From Methylocystaceae bacterium (GTDB lineage Bacteria; Pseudomonadota; Alphaproteobacteria; Rhizobiales; Beijerinckiaceae), in NCBI GenBank assembly GCA_009773555.1, contig WSXZ01000003.1:36001-100000 (forward strand): a DNA stretch of 64,000 bases. The letters run 5' to 3'. This document shows, piece after piece, positions 16,052 through 27,346 of the stretch (the first letter of the stretch is position 1; each line of letters opens with the position of its first letter). The translations under genes and the position numbers were made by a program. Below the pieces are notes generated by a model that saw only the letters and a list, made by a program, of their open reading frames with translations, had not been told where the DNA came from and ran no database searches.

Positions 16052-19000
16052 ATGCGCATTTCGCACTTCTTCATCGAGCGGCCGATCTCTGCGGCGGTGC
16101 TTTCCGTGCTTCTGACGCTTGCGGGAGCGATTGCGCAAGGCGCGCTTCCCGTCTCCGAATATCCGGAGATCGCGCCGCCGACGGTGAATATCAGCGCCAC
16201 CTATCCCGGCGCGTCGGCGGACGTGATCGCCGAGACTGTGGCGTCGCCCATCGAGCAGGAGGTCAATGGCGTCGACGACATGCTCTACATCACGTCGCAA
16301 TCGACAGGCGACGGACGCGTGTCGATCGACGTCGTGTTCAAGCCGGGCGTCAATATCGATCTCGCGCAGGTGCTTGTTCAGAACCGCGTCGCCATCGCCA
16401 ATCCGCGCTTGCCGGAGGAGGTGACGCGCTTCGGCGTCGTCGTGAAGAAAGCCTCGCCGGATCTGATGATGGTCGTCCATCTGCTGTCGCCCGACGGCTC
16501 GCGCGACCAGCAATATATTTCAAATTACGCGACGCTTTACGTGAAGGACGCCATCGCCCGAATCGACGGGGTCGGCGACGCGCGCCTCTTTGGCGCGAGA
16601 GACTATTCGATGCGCGTCTGGCTCGATCCGGCGAAAGTCGAGGCGCGCGATCTGACGGCGGGCGACGTCATCGCCGCGCTGCGCGGAGCCAATCTGCAAG
16701 TCGCCGCGGGCGCGGTCAATCAGCCGCCGGCGGCCTCGGCGGGCGCCTTCCAGCTTTCGGTGCAGACTCTGGGACGGCTCAGCACGCCGGAGCAATTCGG
16801 CGACATCGTCATCCGCGCCGACGCCGACGGCCAGATTTATCTGCGCGACATCGCGCGCATCGAATTCGGCGCGCAGGATTATACGCTCAACGCCTATCTC
16901 AACCACGACGTTGCGACGGCGCTCGGCATCTTTCAGCGTCCCGGCTCGAACGCCTTACAAACCGCCGAAGCCGTCAAGCAGGAGATGGAGCGGCTCAAGA
17001 AGAACTTCCCTGCCGGCGTCGATTACACGGTCGTCTACAACCCCACCGAATTCATCCAGCAGTCGGTGGACGAAGTTGTCCATACGCTGCTCGAGGCCAT
17101 CGTCCTCGTCGTCCTCGTCGTCATCCTGTTCCTGCAGACGTGGCGCGCGGCGATCATTCCCGTCGCGGCGATCCCGGTGTCGCTGATCGGCAGCTTCGCC
17201 GTGATGAAGGCCGCCGGCCTCAGCTTCAACACGCTCTCGCTCTTTGGTCTGGTGCTCGCCATCGGCATCGTCGTCGACGACGCGATCGTCGTCGTGGAGA
17301 ATGTCGAGCGCTATCTCGCGCAAGGGCTCTCGCCCAAGGAAGCCGCGCACAAGACCATGGATGAAGTCGGCGGGGCGCTGATCGCGATCGCGCTCGTGCT
17401 CTGCGGCGTGTTCATCCCGACCGCCTTCATCAGCGGCTTGCAAGGCGCCTTCTATAAGCAGTTCGCCATCACCATCGCGAGCGCCACGCTGATCTCAGCC
17501 TTTGTTTCGCTGACGCTGTCGCCGGCGCTGGCGGCGATGTTGTTGAAGCCGCATGATGTGGAGGAGGAGGAGAAGACGCATCGGCTGAGCTGGGCGCATG
17601 CGCCGCTTCGGCGCTTCTTCGACGCCTTTAATTCTGTGTTCGACAGGGTGTCGACGGCATATGGCGCGGCGACGGGCCGCCTCGTGCGGCTTGGCGTCGT
17701 CATGCTCGCCGTCTATGCGATCCTCATCTTTTTCGCCTTCGATCTGCTGCGCCGAACGCCGACCGGCCTTATTCCGCAACTCGATCGCGGCTATGTGATC
17801 GCCGCTTTCCAATTGCCGCCCGGGGCGACGCTCGATCGCACGGATAAGGTCATGCGTGCGGCGACCGACATTATTTTGAAACGTGCGGGCGTGAAGGACG
17901 CCGTCGTTTTCACCGGCTTCGATGGCGCGACATTCACCAATGCGCCGAACACCGGCGTGATCTTCGTCACGCTGGAGGCCTTCGAAGAACGTGCGAAAAA
18001 GGGGCTGTCCTCCGCGCAGATCCAAGCCGACCTTTACGGCCAATTGTCCAAGCTGAACGACGCCTTCGTCTTCGTGCTGGCGCCGGCGTCGGTTCCTGGC
18101 ATCGGCACCGGCGGCGGCCTTAAGGGCTATGTGCAGGATCGCGCCGGGCGTGGACTTCCCGCGCTCGAAGGCGCGACGTGGGCGCTGGCCGGCGCGGCCG
18201 GTCAGTCGGGAGAATTTACTCAGGCGTTCACGCTGTTCAACACGCGCACGCCGCAAATCTTCGCCGACGTCGATCGCACGAAGGCCGAACTCATCGGCGT
18301 GCCGATCTCGCGCGTTTTCGAGACGCTTTCGGTCTATCTTGGCTCGACCTTCGTCAACGACTTCAATGTCCTTGGACGCACCTACCGCGTCATGGCGCAG
18401 GCGGATGATCCTTTTCGCCTGACGCTGCGCGACATCGCCAATCTAAAGACCCGCAGCGCCTCGGGCGCGATGGCGCCGATCGGCGCGGTGGCCACCTTCC
18501 GCGACGCGACGGGGGCGTTCCGCGTGCCGCGCTACAATCTCTATCCGGCCGCCGAGGTGCAGCTCAATCTCGCGCGCGGCGTCTCCTCGGGCCAGGGCAT
18601 CGCGGCGGTCGAGAAGCTCGCGGCGGAGAAGCTGCCGCAGGGATTCGGCTTCGAATGGACCGAAATCGCCCTGCAGGAGAAGCTTGCCGGAAACACCGCG
18701 GCCGTCGCCTTTGGCCTCGCGGTGGTGTTCGTCTTTCTGCTGCTCGCCGCGCTGTATGAGAGCCTGCTGCTGCCGGTTTCGGTGATCCTCATCGTGCCGA
18801 TGTGCATTCTCGCGGCGATGCTCGGGGTCGTCTCACGGGGGCTCGATCGCAACATATTGGTCGAGATCGGGCTGGTCGTGTTGATCGGCCTCGCGGCGAA
18901 GAACGCCATCCTCATCGTCGAATTCGCCAAACAGGCGGAAGACGCCGGCCAATCCAAATTCGACGCCGCCGTCACCGCGGCCCGCACGCGGCTTCGGCCC

Positions 19001-19333
19001 ATTTTGATGACGTCGCTGGCGTTTATTCTCGGCGTGCTGCCGCTCGCCGTTGCGCAGGGCGCCGGCGCCGAAATGCGTCAATCCATCGGCACGGCGGTGT
19101 TTTTCGGCATGCTCGGCGTGACGCTGTTTGGCCTCGCGTTCACGCCGACCTTTTACGTGGTCGTACGCATCTTCGCGCGATATTTCCAGTCGGGGAGCGC
19201 CCGCGAGTCCACGCCGGCGGCCGCAAGGTCTGGCGAGAGTTTCGCGCAAGAGATCGGCTTGCACGAAGCAAAAAAGATTAATCTGGGCCGAGCCAAGAGG
19301 TGGCTCGACGACCTTCGGCGCAGGCTTCAATGA
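16052..19333 (+). CDS. RND efflux permease, AcrB/HAE1 type
   Basis: 1093 residues, start MRISHFFIERPISAAVLS at 16052, 20 bases after the adaptor stop, so one operon. Twelve membrane helices with two large periplasmic loops. The proton-relay pair of aspartates is visible in GIVVDDAIVVVENVER, and NPTEFIQQSV..LLEAIVLVVLVVILFLQ is typical of the family. The C-terminus after FYVVVRIFARYF carries about 55 extra residues (SARESTPAAARSGE..) beyond the usual length near 1040. Multidrug or toxic-compound export by proton antiport; it follows directly on the metal/stress module but nothing ties it to metals (heavy-metal pumps differ in the helix 4 motif). Confidence 0.93.
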   Translation: MRISHFFIERPISAAVLSVLLTLAGAIAQGALPVSEYPEIAPPTVNISATYPGASADVIAETVASPIEQEVNGVDDMLYITSQSTGDGRVSIDVVFKPGVNIDLAQVLVQNRVAIANPRLPEEVTRFGVVVKKASPDLMMVVHLLSPDGSRDQQYISNYATLYVKDAIARIDGVGDARLFGARDYSMRVWLDPAKVEARDLTAGDVIAALRGANLQVAAGAVNQPPAASAGAFQLSVQTLGRLSTPEQFGDIVIRADADGQIYLRDIARIEFGAQDYTLNAYLNHDVATALGIFQRPGSNALQTAEAVKQEMERLKKNFPAGVDYTVVYNPTEFIQQSVDEVVHTLLEAIVLVVLVVILFLQTWRAAIIPVAAIPVSLIGSFAVMKAAGLSFNTLSLFGLVLAIGIVVDDAIVVVENVERYLAQGLSPKEAAHKTMDEVGGALIAIALVLCGVFIPTAFISGLQGAFYKQFAITIASATLISAFVSLTLSPALAAMLLKPHDVEEEEKTHRLSWAHAPLRRFFDAFNSVFDRVSTAYGAATGRLVRLGVVMLAVYAILIFFAFDLLRRTPTGLIPQLDRGYVIAAFQLPPGATLDRTDKVMRAATDIILKRAGVKDAVVFTGFDGATFTNAPNTGVIFVTLEAFEERAKKGLSSAQIQADLYGQLSKLNDAFVFVLAPASVPGIGTGGGLKGYVQDRAGRGLPALEGATWALAGAAGQSGEFTQAFTLFNTRTPQIFADVDRTKAELIGVPISRVFETLSVYLGSTFVNDFNVLGRTYRVMAQADDPFRLTLRDIANLKTRSASGAMAPIGAVATFRDATGAFRVPRYNLYPAAEVQLNLARGVSSGQGIAAVEKLAAEKLPQGFGFEWTEIALQEKLAGNTAAVAFGLAVVFVFLLLAALYESLLLPVSVILIVPMCILAAMLGVVSRGLDRNILVEIGLVVLIGLAAKNAILIVEFAKQAEDAGQSKFDAAVTAARTRLRPILMTSLAFILGVLPLAVAQGAGAEMRQSIGTAVFFGMLGVTLFGLAFTPTFYVVVRIFARYFQSGSARESTPAAARSGESFAQEIGLHEAKKINLGRAKRWLDDLRRRLQ

Positions 19334-19368
19334 CCCAAGCGCGGCGCAGAGCCGCGCCTGGCGCAGAC

Positions 19369-19629
19369 TTATTGGAAATGTTCTTCGCGCAGCTTCGTGC
19401 TCTGCGTCGGGGCGAATTCGCGACGGCAGGCGGGGCTCAATCGCGCGATGTTCTGCTGCAGACAGGACTCGATCTCATCGACGAAGGGAATGTCGGAGCT
19501 GCAAAATCTCATGGCGTCGCCCATGCAGTCGGAACGCTCCTGAGTTGTGCCCTGAGCCGAGGCGGGCGTCGCGGCGGCGAACGCCAAGAGAAACGGGAAG
19601 AGAAACGAGAACGGAATGAGCTTACGCAT
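19369..19629 (-). CDS. Small exported cysteine-containing protein
   Basis: 86 residues from MRKLIPFSFLFPFLLAF, signal peptide ending near ASAQG. AAAGGA precedes the ATG at 19629. The mature part has four cysteines, DCMGDAMRFCSSDIPFVDEIESCLQQNIARLSPACRREF, a pattern resembling cysteine-rich-repeat periplasmic proteins common in Bradyrhizobium relatives. Function unknown. It is convergent with the RND permease, 35 bases apart. Confidence 0.65.
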   Translation of the reverse strand: MRKLIPFSFLFPFLLAFAAATPASAQGTTQERSDCMGDAMRFCSSDIPFVDEIESCLQQNIARLSPACRREFAPTQSTKLREEHFQ

Positions 19630-19705
19630 GTTGATCCTTTCACACCTAAGCGTCTGTGATGCGCAAATATAAGCGTAGAACCGTTCTTGAGAAAAGCAAA
19701 GCGGT

Positions 19706-20056
19706 TCAACTAAGCTTTTCTTGTTCATCGTAACTTCGCGATGGCGCTGGGATTTGTTCGGCAAGGGCGGCGCGGGCGAAACGCAAAAGGTCGTCGAGCG
19801 AGGGATTGGACAGGGCGTCGCCTGACGGTTCGAAACGCACGACGGGATCGCGCGTGCAGAGCCGCAGACAGTCTCGCGTCGTAACGACGAGACGGCCGGA
19901 AGCCAGTTCATTCGAAAAGGCCTGGGCAAAAGACGTCTCGACCGACGCGAGCAGCATGCGGCCTTTCCCTTCGGCGTCGCAGCGTGGGCCGACGCAGACG
20001 AGGAGACGCACGGGGCCAGCGTTCACGGCGCTTAATAGATTAGGTGTTGCGCGCAC
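19706..20056 (-). CDS. Thioredoxin-like [2Fe-2S] ferredoxin family protein
   Basis: 116 residues from a GTG at 20056, or 106 from a second GTG at 20026 (VNAGPVRLLVCVGPRCD). The four cysteines of the family are present: VCVGPRC near the N-terminus and DCLRLCTRDP later, the C-x4-C and C-x3-C arrangement of thioredoxin-fold ferredoxins. The longer start overlaps the end of glyA by 25 bases, so the two genes are coupled. The electron partner is unknown. Confidence 0.75.
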   Translation of the reverse strand: MRATPNLLSAVNAGPVRLLVCVGPRCDAEGKGRMLLASVETSFAQAFSNELASGRLVVTTRDCLRLCTRDPVVRFEPSGDALSNPSLDDLLRFARAALAEQIPAPSRSYDEQEKLS

Positions 20057-21300
20057 AGCGCCGCGACGTCTTTGCGGACAGCTTCGATCAACGCGTCATC
20101 CTCCGGATTTTTCAGCACCCGGTCGATCCATCCGGCAATCCTTTCGAACTCGGCGGCGCCGAAGCCGCGCGTCGTTCCGGCGTTGCTCGAAAGGCGCAGG
20201 CCCGACGGCGCCTCGGGCGGACGCGGATCGAAGGGGATCATATTCTTGTTGACGGCGAGGCCGGCGCGCTCCAGCGCCTTGGCGGCGACATCGCCGGTGA
20301 GTTCGCGCGCGGCAAGATCGACGAGCATCATTCCCATATCCGTGCCGCCGGTGACGATGCGCAGTCCGGCATCTGCAAGAGCGCGCGCCAGCGCCCGCGC
20401 ATTGTCGATCACCGCACGGTTGTAGGCTGTAAATTCCGGCCGCAAGGCTTCGCCAAGGCACGCCGCCTTGCCGGCGACGCCATGCAGCAGCACCGAGCCC
20501 TGCACGCCAGGAAATACGCCCGCGTTGATCGGCTTGCTTAAGCCCTCGTCGTTCCACAGCACCATGCCGCCGCGCGCGCCGCGCAGCGATTTGTATGTCG
20601 TCGTCGTCACGACATGCGCATGGGGCAGGGGATCAGGATAGAGGCCGGTCGCGACGAGGCCGGCGAAATGCGCCATGTCGACGAGGAGATAGGCGCCGAC
20701 CTCGTCGGCGATCGCGCGCATCGACGCGAAATCGATGGCGCGCGCATAGGCGGAGCCGCCGGCGACGATCATGCGCGGCTTTTCGCGCCGCGCGAGATCG
20801 CGCACCTCGTCAAGATCGATGCGTTCGGACTCGCGGCTGACGCCATAGGAGACGATTCTATAATCGCGCCCGGTCAGCGTCGCCGGATGGCCGTGGCTGA
20901 TGTGGCCGCCAGCGGCGACGTTCATCGAGAGGATCGTATCGCCGAGCTTCAGAAGGCCAAGAAACACGCCGGCGTTGGCGTTGGAGCCCGAATGCGGCTG
21001 CGCATTGGCGAAGCGGCAGTTGAAGAGTTTCTTCGCGCGCTCGACGGCGAGGGCCTCGATGGCGTCGGCGAATTGCGCGCCGCCATAATAGCGCGCGAAG
21101 GGCAGGCCCTCGACGGTCTTGTTGGTGAGGATCGAGCCCTGCGCCTCCAGCACCAGCCGCGAGACAATATTTTCGGAGGCGATGAGCTCGATGCCGTCCT
21201 GCTGGCGCCGCAACTCCCCGGCGATGGCTGACGCGAGCTCGGGATCGGCGGAGAGGCCGGCGGTGAAATCGTGATCGTGTAGGGTCGCAGTCGCAGACAA
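20032..21300 (-). CDS. glyA: Serine hydroxymethyltransferase, divergent copy
   Basis: 422 residues from a TTG at 21300 (MSATATLHDHDFTAGLS); no better start upstream in frame was found. It is a PLP enzyme that interconverts serine and glycine using tetrahydrofolate. The PLP lysine is K237 in TTTTYKSLRGARGG, where the usual residue before the lysine is histidine, here Y236. Other family blocks: IELIASENIVS, SGSNANAGVFLGLLKLGDTILSMNVAAGGHISHG, VDMAHFAGLVATG, NKNMIPFDPRPP. Several positions differ from the housekeeping type (EGLPFARYYGGAQ instead of EGYPGRRYYGGCE), so it may be a paralogue with altered substrate use; a housekeeping copy is presumably elsewhere. A remnant of a second glyA 5' end lies at 21778-21880. 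Confidence 0.87.
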   Translation of the reverse strand: MSATATLHDHDFTAGLSADPELASAIAGELRRQQDGIELIASENIVSRLVLEAQGSILTNKTVEGLPFARYYGGAQFADAIEALAVERAKKLFNCRFANAQPHSGSNANAGVFLGLLKLGDTILSMNVAAGGHISHGHPATLTGRDYRIVSYGVSRESERIDLDEVRDLARREKPRMIVAGGSAYARAIDFASMRAIADEVGAYLLVDMAHFAGLVATGLYPDPLPHAHVVTTTTYKSLRGARGGMVLWNDEGLSKPINAGVFPGVQGSVLLHGVAGKAACLGEALRPEFTAYNRAVIDNARALARALADAGLRIVTGGTDMGMMLVDLAARELTGDVAAKALERAGLAVNKNMIPFDPRPPEAPSGLRLSSNAGTTRGFGAAEFERIAGWIDRVLKNPEDDALIEAVRKDVAALCAQHLIY

Positions 21301-21428
21301 AGACTCTCGATCTCCAATGGATTTGTTCCCCTTAACATCGCGCTCCGGGAAAATCGATCGACGCTGGACGCCGTATTCGGGCCTGTCGGGGCGCGTCGCA
21401 GCGTCCGCTGGCGGTCCGCGTAGTTATG

Positions 21429-21445
21429 ATCTATTATTAATAGAT
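21429..21445. promoter_or_regulatory. Palindrome upstream of parD
   Basis: ATCTATTA, one base, TAATAGAT: a perfect palindrome 30 bases before the parD start, AT-rich against its surroundings. ParD antitoxins normally autoregulate by binding such sites over the promoter, so this is a likely operator (inference). Confidence 0.6.
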
Positions 21446-21475
21446 AAGAGTTTATCCGAAAAATGGGAGGATGCG

Positions 21476-21748
21476 ATGGCGACGGTGACGATTTCGCTTC
21501 CAGAGTCGCTCAAGAAATTCGTCGAAGATCAACTGGCCGACAAGGGCTATGGAAACGTGAGCGAATATTTTCGCGGCCTGTTGCGCGAGGCGCAAGCAAA
21601 GGAACGCGACGCGCGGCTTGAGACGCTGTTGCTTGAAGGATTGGCGAGCGGCGAGGGCGTCCCCTTGTCGAAGGAGTTCTGGGCGCGATTGCGGAATGAC
21701 GCCGTCGCTTCGGCCAAGGCGCGCGCGGGCCAAAAGAAGAAAGCATGA
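21476..21748 (+). CDS. parD: ParD family antitoxin (ribbon-helix-helix), orphan
   Basis: 90 residues: MATVTISLPESLKKFVEDQLADKGYGNVSEYFRGLLREAQAKERDARLETLLLEGLASGEGVPLSKEFW. The beta strand plus two helices (TVTISLPESLKKFVEDQL, NVSEYFRGLLREA) are the ribbon-helix-helix DNA-binding fold, and the LLLEGL-SGE segment is the ParE-binding part. GGGAGG precedes the ATG. The stop overlaps the ATG of a parE start by four bases, the usual toxin-antitoxin coupling, but the toxin is truncated. Confidence 0.85.
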   Translation: MATVTISLPESLKKFVEDQLADKGYGNVSEYFRGLLREAQAKERDARLETLLLEGLASGEGVPLSKEFWARLRNDAVASAKARAGQKKKA

Positions 21749-21783
21749 AGGCGTTCATCCAGCGGTCGGCGCGCGACGATATT
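21745..21783 (+). pseudogene. parE: parE toxin, truncated after about 13 codons
   Basis: The frame opens MKAFIQRSARDDI, matching the first strand and helix start of ParE toxins, and overlaps parD by ATGA. From about codon 14 the DNA is antisense to a glyA 5' end (see next entry), so the continuing frame to 21978 is chimeric and has no ParE core. The toxin is therefore lost and parD is an orphan. Confidence 0.65.
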
Positions 21784-21880
21784 TTCGGACGTGATGAGTT
21801 TGATGCGGTATTGCCTGCGCCGCATCTCGCCGGCGATCGCCGAGGCGAGCTCGGGATCGGCGGAGAGGCCGGCGGTGAAA
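21778..21880 (-). pseudogene. Remnant of a glyA 5' end
   Basis: On the minus strand this codes FTAGLSADPELASAIAGEMRRRQYRIKLITSENIV, nearly the same as residues 12-46 of the intact glyA (FTAGLSADPELASAIAGELRR..GIELIASENIV). DNA similarity to about 21166-21268 runs roughly 100 bases with scattered differences, so it is an old duplicate or the stub of a second glyA. It ends in the parE start on one side and near the HEPN-motif gene on the other. Confidence 0.7.
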
Positions 21881-21964
21881 AAGATTCTCGGCATCAGCAT
21901 CTCGCTAGCACCAAGCGTCTGCTCCTCTCAGCTGATACCGAATGGATGTTGCGCAATGAAGTCG

Positions 21965-23032
21965 TCAGATTTTCTTAGAACCAAACCGATTAAGCGCGAC
22001 GTATGCCAGTTTGCGGAGCAAAGTTCTCCATTGTGCGGGCTTGGCATCATCTTCAAGAACAGAATCTGAGTGCAGCGTATACCCAGCGCTAAATTTACCG
22101 TGAACAATGGAGTTTCGAAATGAATAGAGGGCTTCACAAAAAGTGCTTATGGCTGTGTTTTGCGTCAAACGAGCTGTGGCCGCGTCTGCTAAGAGAGCAT
22201 CATCTGTAATTGAAGTAACAAGACGAAATAGAGGGCCTTTTTCATCTCTCGTAGCTAGCTCAATGACTCGTTTACAAAATTCTACATCGCTTAAATTATA
22301 GTCATGTCTAAGATTTTTTATTTCACCAATATTAGCAAACGTCGAAAAATACTCAATAACTCTATAATAGTATATACAAGCACCAGTATGGTCGGGGTCG
22401 ATCAAGCCACGATAAAAAAATCTTAAAGGCTCGATGTTCGCTATCATAGGTGGGGCAGACATTGTGGTCCGATCGCTTTTCTTTATTTCCCATTCCAGAT
22501 CAGATTCTGATATTTCATCGTAATACAAAGAACGTGTTGTTGGAGTGATACCGAACTTCTGCTGATAAGCTATGCATGCATTTACAAGAACCAATTCAAT
22601 ATCTGCAATTGTTGCTCCGACAATTCTAAGGCTCGAAATTTCATCCCATTCGCCAAATATATCCTCATGATATGGACAAAATACCCAGGCGGCTATCGGA
22701 GTTGCGTCGCCAAAAGTGGCCTCGATGCCGCTCCACTGCATCCCAACATAGTGAGTTTTTTCGATAAAACTTCCAGCAGAAAGGCCGACGAGGAACTCGT
22801 GATAGTTTCCAATACTGAAGCCGCTCAAGCCATGGGCTTTAAATCCTGGATTTTTTGATTCCAGAAGTTCCATCGTTGGGGATGGGTCGTCTCCCGGAAG
22901 AAATATCTGCACCCCAGCGATTGGCCAGCTTACCGTCTGTCCCCCTGTGACCCTTTCAAAATTCAGATGAACGCCCTCGTATTCAGAGGCCGATGGTTTG
23001 AATTTGAACGGGACAATAAATTTCGATTCCAT
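21965..23032 (-). CDS. AT-rich hypothetical protein with C-terminal HEPN-like motif
   Basis: 355 residues from ATG at 23032 (MESKFIVPFKFKPSASEYEG); a TTG one codon earlier is also in frame. The first two thirds look like a beta-rich domain of unknown kind (SWPIAGVQIFLPGDD, GSFIEKTHYVGMQWSG, EWDEISSLRIVGATIADIELV). The C-terminal third is helical (YYYRVIEYFSTFANIGEIKNLRHDY.., TFCEALYSFRNSIVHGKFS) and holds RNSIVH, the R-x4-H signature of HEPN ribonucleases, in the context seen in Apea-like HEPN proteins. The gene is clearly AT-richer than its neighbours and uses codons such as AAA, AAT and TTT freely, so it is probably transferred. It starts 12 bases after the gyrB stop. A defence or toxin role is possible but unproven. 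Confidence 0.7.
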   Translation of the reverse strand: MESKFIVPFKFKPSASEYEGVHLNFERVTGGQTVSWPIAGVQIFLPGDDPSPTMELLESKNPGFKAHGLSGFSIGNYHEFLVGLSAGSFIEKTHYVGMQWSGIEATFGDATPIAAWVFCPYHEDIFGEWDEISSLRIVGATIADIELVLVNACIAYQQKFGITPTTRSLYYDEISESDLEWEIKKSDRTTMSAPPMIANIEPLRFFYRGLIDPDHTGACIYYYRVIEYFSTFANIGEIKNLRHDYNLSDVEFCKRVIELATRDEKGPLFRLVTSITDDALLADAATARLTQNTAISTFCEALYSFRNSIVHGKFSAGYTLHSDSVLEDDAKPAQWRTLLRKLAYVALNRFGSKKI

Positions 23033-23044
23033 CAATTTTCAGTC

Positions 23045-25549
<2,505 letters not shown>

Positions 25550-25748
25550 TCAAATGGCGGCGTCAATGCACGGAAATAGTTGACGATTGGGCGCTTTTGC
25601 CAGGGAACGCGCCCCCCATGACGGGCGCTCCGCCGACCTTCAGGCCGGGCTGGAACCATTCGCTGCGGCCGCTAGTTCACAGGCGGGGCGACGCGCTCGC
25701 GTTTCGGGCTGGCTAAGTTCGCGGGCCGCCAAGAGAAAGTCACTTTCC

Positions 25749-26918
25749 ATGAAAGCGCTTACCTTCCACGGCAAAGGCGACATTCGCTGCGAGAGCGTTC
25801 CCGACCCCAAAATCGAAGACCCGCGCGACGCTATCATCAAGGTCACGGCCTGCGCGATCTGCGGCTCCGATTTGCACATTTTCGACGGCATCGTTCCTGA
25901 AATGCATACTGGAGACGTGCTCGGGCACGAAACGATGGGCGAGGTCGTTGAAGTCGGCTCGGAAACGAAGAAACTGAAGGTCGGCGACCGAGTCGTGGTG
26001 CCCTTCACCATTTCCTGCGGGGAATGTTTCTTCTGCCAGCGCGGCTATTTCTCCGCCTGCGAGCGCACCAACCGTGACCGCGTCAAAGCTGAAAAGCTCT
26101 GGGGGCACTCTCCGGCCGGTCTGTTCGGCTACTCGCATCTCCTGGGCGGCTACGCTGGCGGCCAGGCGGAATATCTGCGCGTGCCGCACGCAGACGTGGG
26201 GCCCATCAAGGTCCCCTCTCAGCTTCGGGACGACCAGGTGCTGTTTTTGTCGGACATTTTCCCGACGGGTTATATGGCGGCCGAATTCTGCGACATTAAG
26301 CCCGGCGACGTCATCGCGATCTGGGGGTGCGGCCCGGTCGGGCAATTTGCCATCCGCAGCGCGTTCCTGCTTGGCGCCGAACGCGTCATCGCGATCGACA
26401 AGGCGCCTGAGCGGCTCAGCCTCGCCAAAGCGGCCGGAGCGGAGACGCTCGACTATAGTAAGGTTGATGTTTACGAGGCGATCCAGAGCCTGACGAAGGG
26501 CCGCGGCGCCGACGCCTGCATTGACGCGGTTGGAACCGAGCCCGACCCGACCGCGAGCATCGACTCGATGATCGACCGCGCCAAGGTCGCGACGTTTCTT
26601 GGGACCGATCAGCCGCATGTGCTGCGCCAGGCGATTCATTGCTGCCGCAATTTCGGAACGGTGTCGATCGTCGGCGTCTACGCGGGATTTCTCGACAAAG
26701 TGCCGCTGGGATCGGCGATGAATCGCGGCCTCACCTTCCGCATGGCGCAGACTCCCGTTCAGCGCTATTTGCCGAGGTTGCTTGAACGTATCGAGTCCGG
26801 GGAAATCGATCCATCCTTCGTCGTCACGCACCGCGGATCGCTCGAGGACGGGCCTGAACTCTACAAGACTTTTCGCGACCGGAAGGACGGCTGCGTGAAA
26901 GTCGTGCTCACTCCTTGA
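25749..26918 (+). CDS. Zinc-dependent alcohol dehydrogenase
   Basis: 389 residues from [21 protein letters not shown] at 25749. Catalytic-zinc region [13 protein letters not shown] with [12 protein letters not shown]; structural-zinc cluster [18 protein letters not shown] with four cysteines; Rossmann motif [32 protein letters not shown]. The family (glutathione-independent formaldehyde dehydrogenase/ADH-like, medium-chain) oxidises alcohols or aldehydes with NAD(P). Substrate unclear. The 256 bases between it and gyrB, which is divergent, hold no gene. Confidence 0.92.
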   Translation: MKALTFHGKGDIRCESVPDPKIEDPRDAIIKVTACAICGSDLHIFDGIVPEMHTGDVLGHETMGEVVEVGSETKKLKVGDRVVVPFTISCGECFFCQRGYFSACERTNRDRVKAEKLWGHSPAGLFGYSHLLGGYAGGQAEYLRVPHADVGPIKVPSQLRDDQVLFLSDIFPTGYMAAEFCDIKPGDVIAIWGCGPVGQFAIRSAFLLGAERVIAIDKAPERLSLAKAAGAETLDYSKVDVYEAIQSLTKGRGADACIDAVGTEPDPTASIDSMIDRAKVATFLGTDQPHVLRQAIHCCRNFGTVSIVGVYAGFLDKVPLGSAMNRGLTFRMAQTPVQRYLPRLLERIESGEIDPSFVVTHRGSLEDGPELYKTFRDRKDGCVKVVLTP

Positions 26919-26928
26919 TCGGTAAGCG

Positions 26929-27141
26929 CTAGTCCCCGGATACGTCCGGAGGATCGCGGTCGCGGATCTTCGCGCGGCGGCGGAGAATGCCGCGCGTCAC
27001 CACGTCGACGCGCAAGGCGAAGAGCAGGGCGACGAGCAGAAATGTGGCGCCGATGAACCAGGCCGTGAATCCGACAAGAGCGCCGACAGCCAGCCAGACC
27101 GCACAGAGGGCCAATCCGAGTATCGCCAGTCCGGTAGTCAT
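26929..27141 (-). CDS. Small two-helix membrane protein
   Basis: 70 residues from MTTGLAILGLALCAVWLAVGALVGFTAWFIGATFLLVALLFALR, two membrane helices and a basic/acidic tail (GILRRRAKIRDRDPPDVSGD). The frame reaches 27192 but the ATG at 27141 fits the helix start best. Convergent with the dehydrogenase. No family recognised. Confidence 0.5.
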   Translation of the reverse strand: MTTGLAILGLALCAVWLAVGALVGFTAWFIGATFLLVALLFALRVDVVTRGILRRRAKIRDRDPPDVSGD

Positions 27142-27346
27142 TCTGCCCGATAGTGGTTGTCCGTTGGGGAAACAGGAGACCGCCGCTGTCACGTTCTACA
27201 CGCCATGAGGCTTACTCCAATTTTTTTCAATTTCGACGCGAAATCTCGCGAAATCCCCTCTTCTTTCGTTCATATTCACGTAATACGAGTAAATTTCTCA
27301 TCGATATATCTTAAGTTGTAGCCTGCCGAGCCTACGCGGCGCACCC

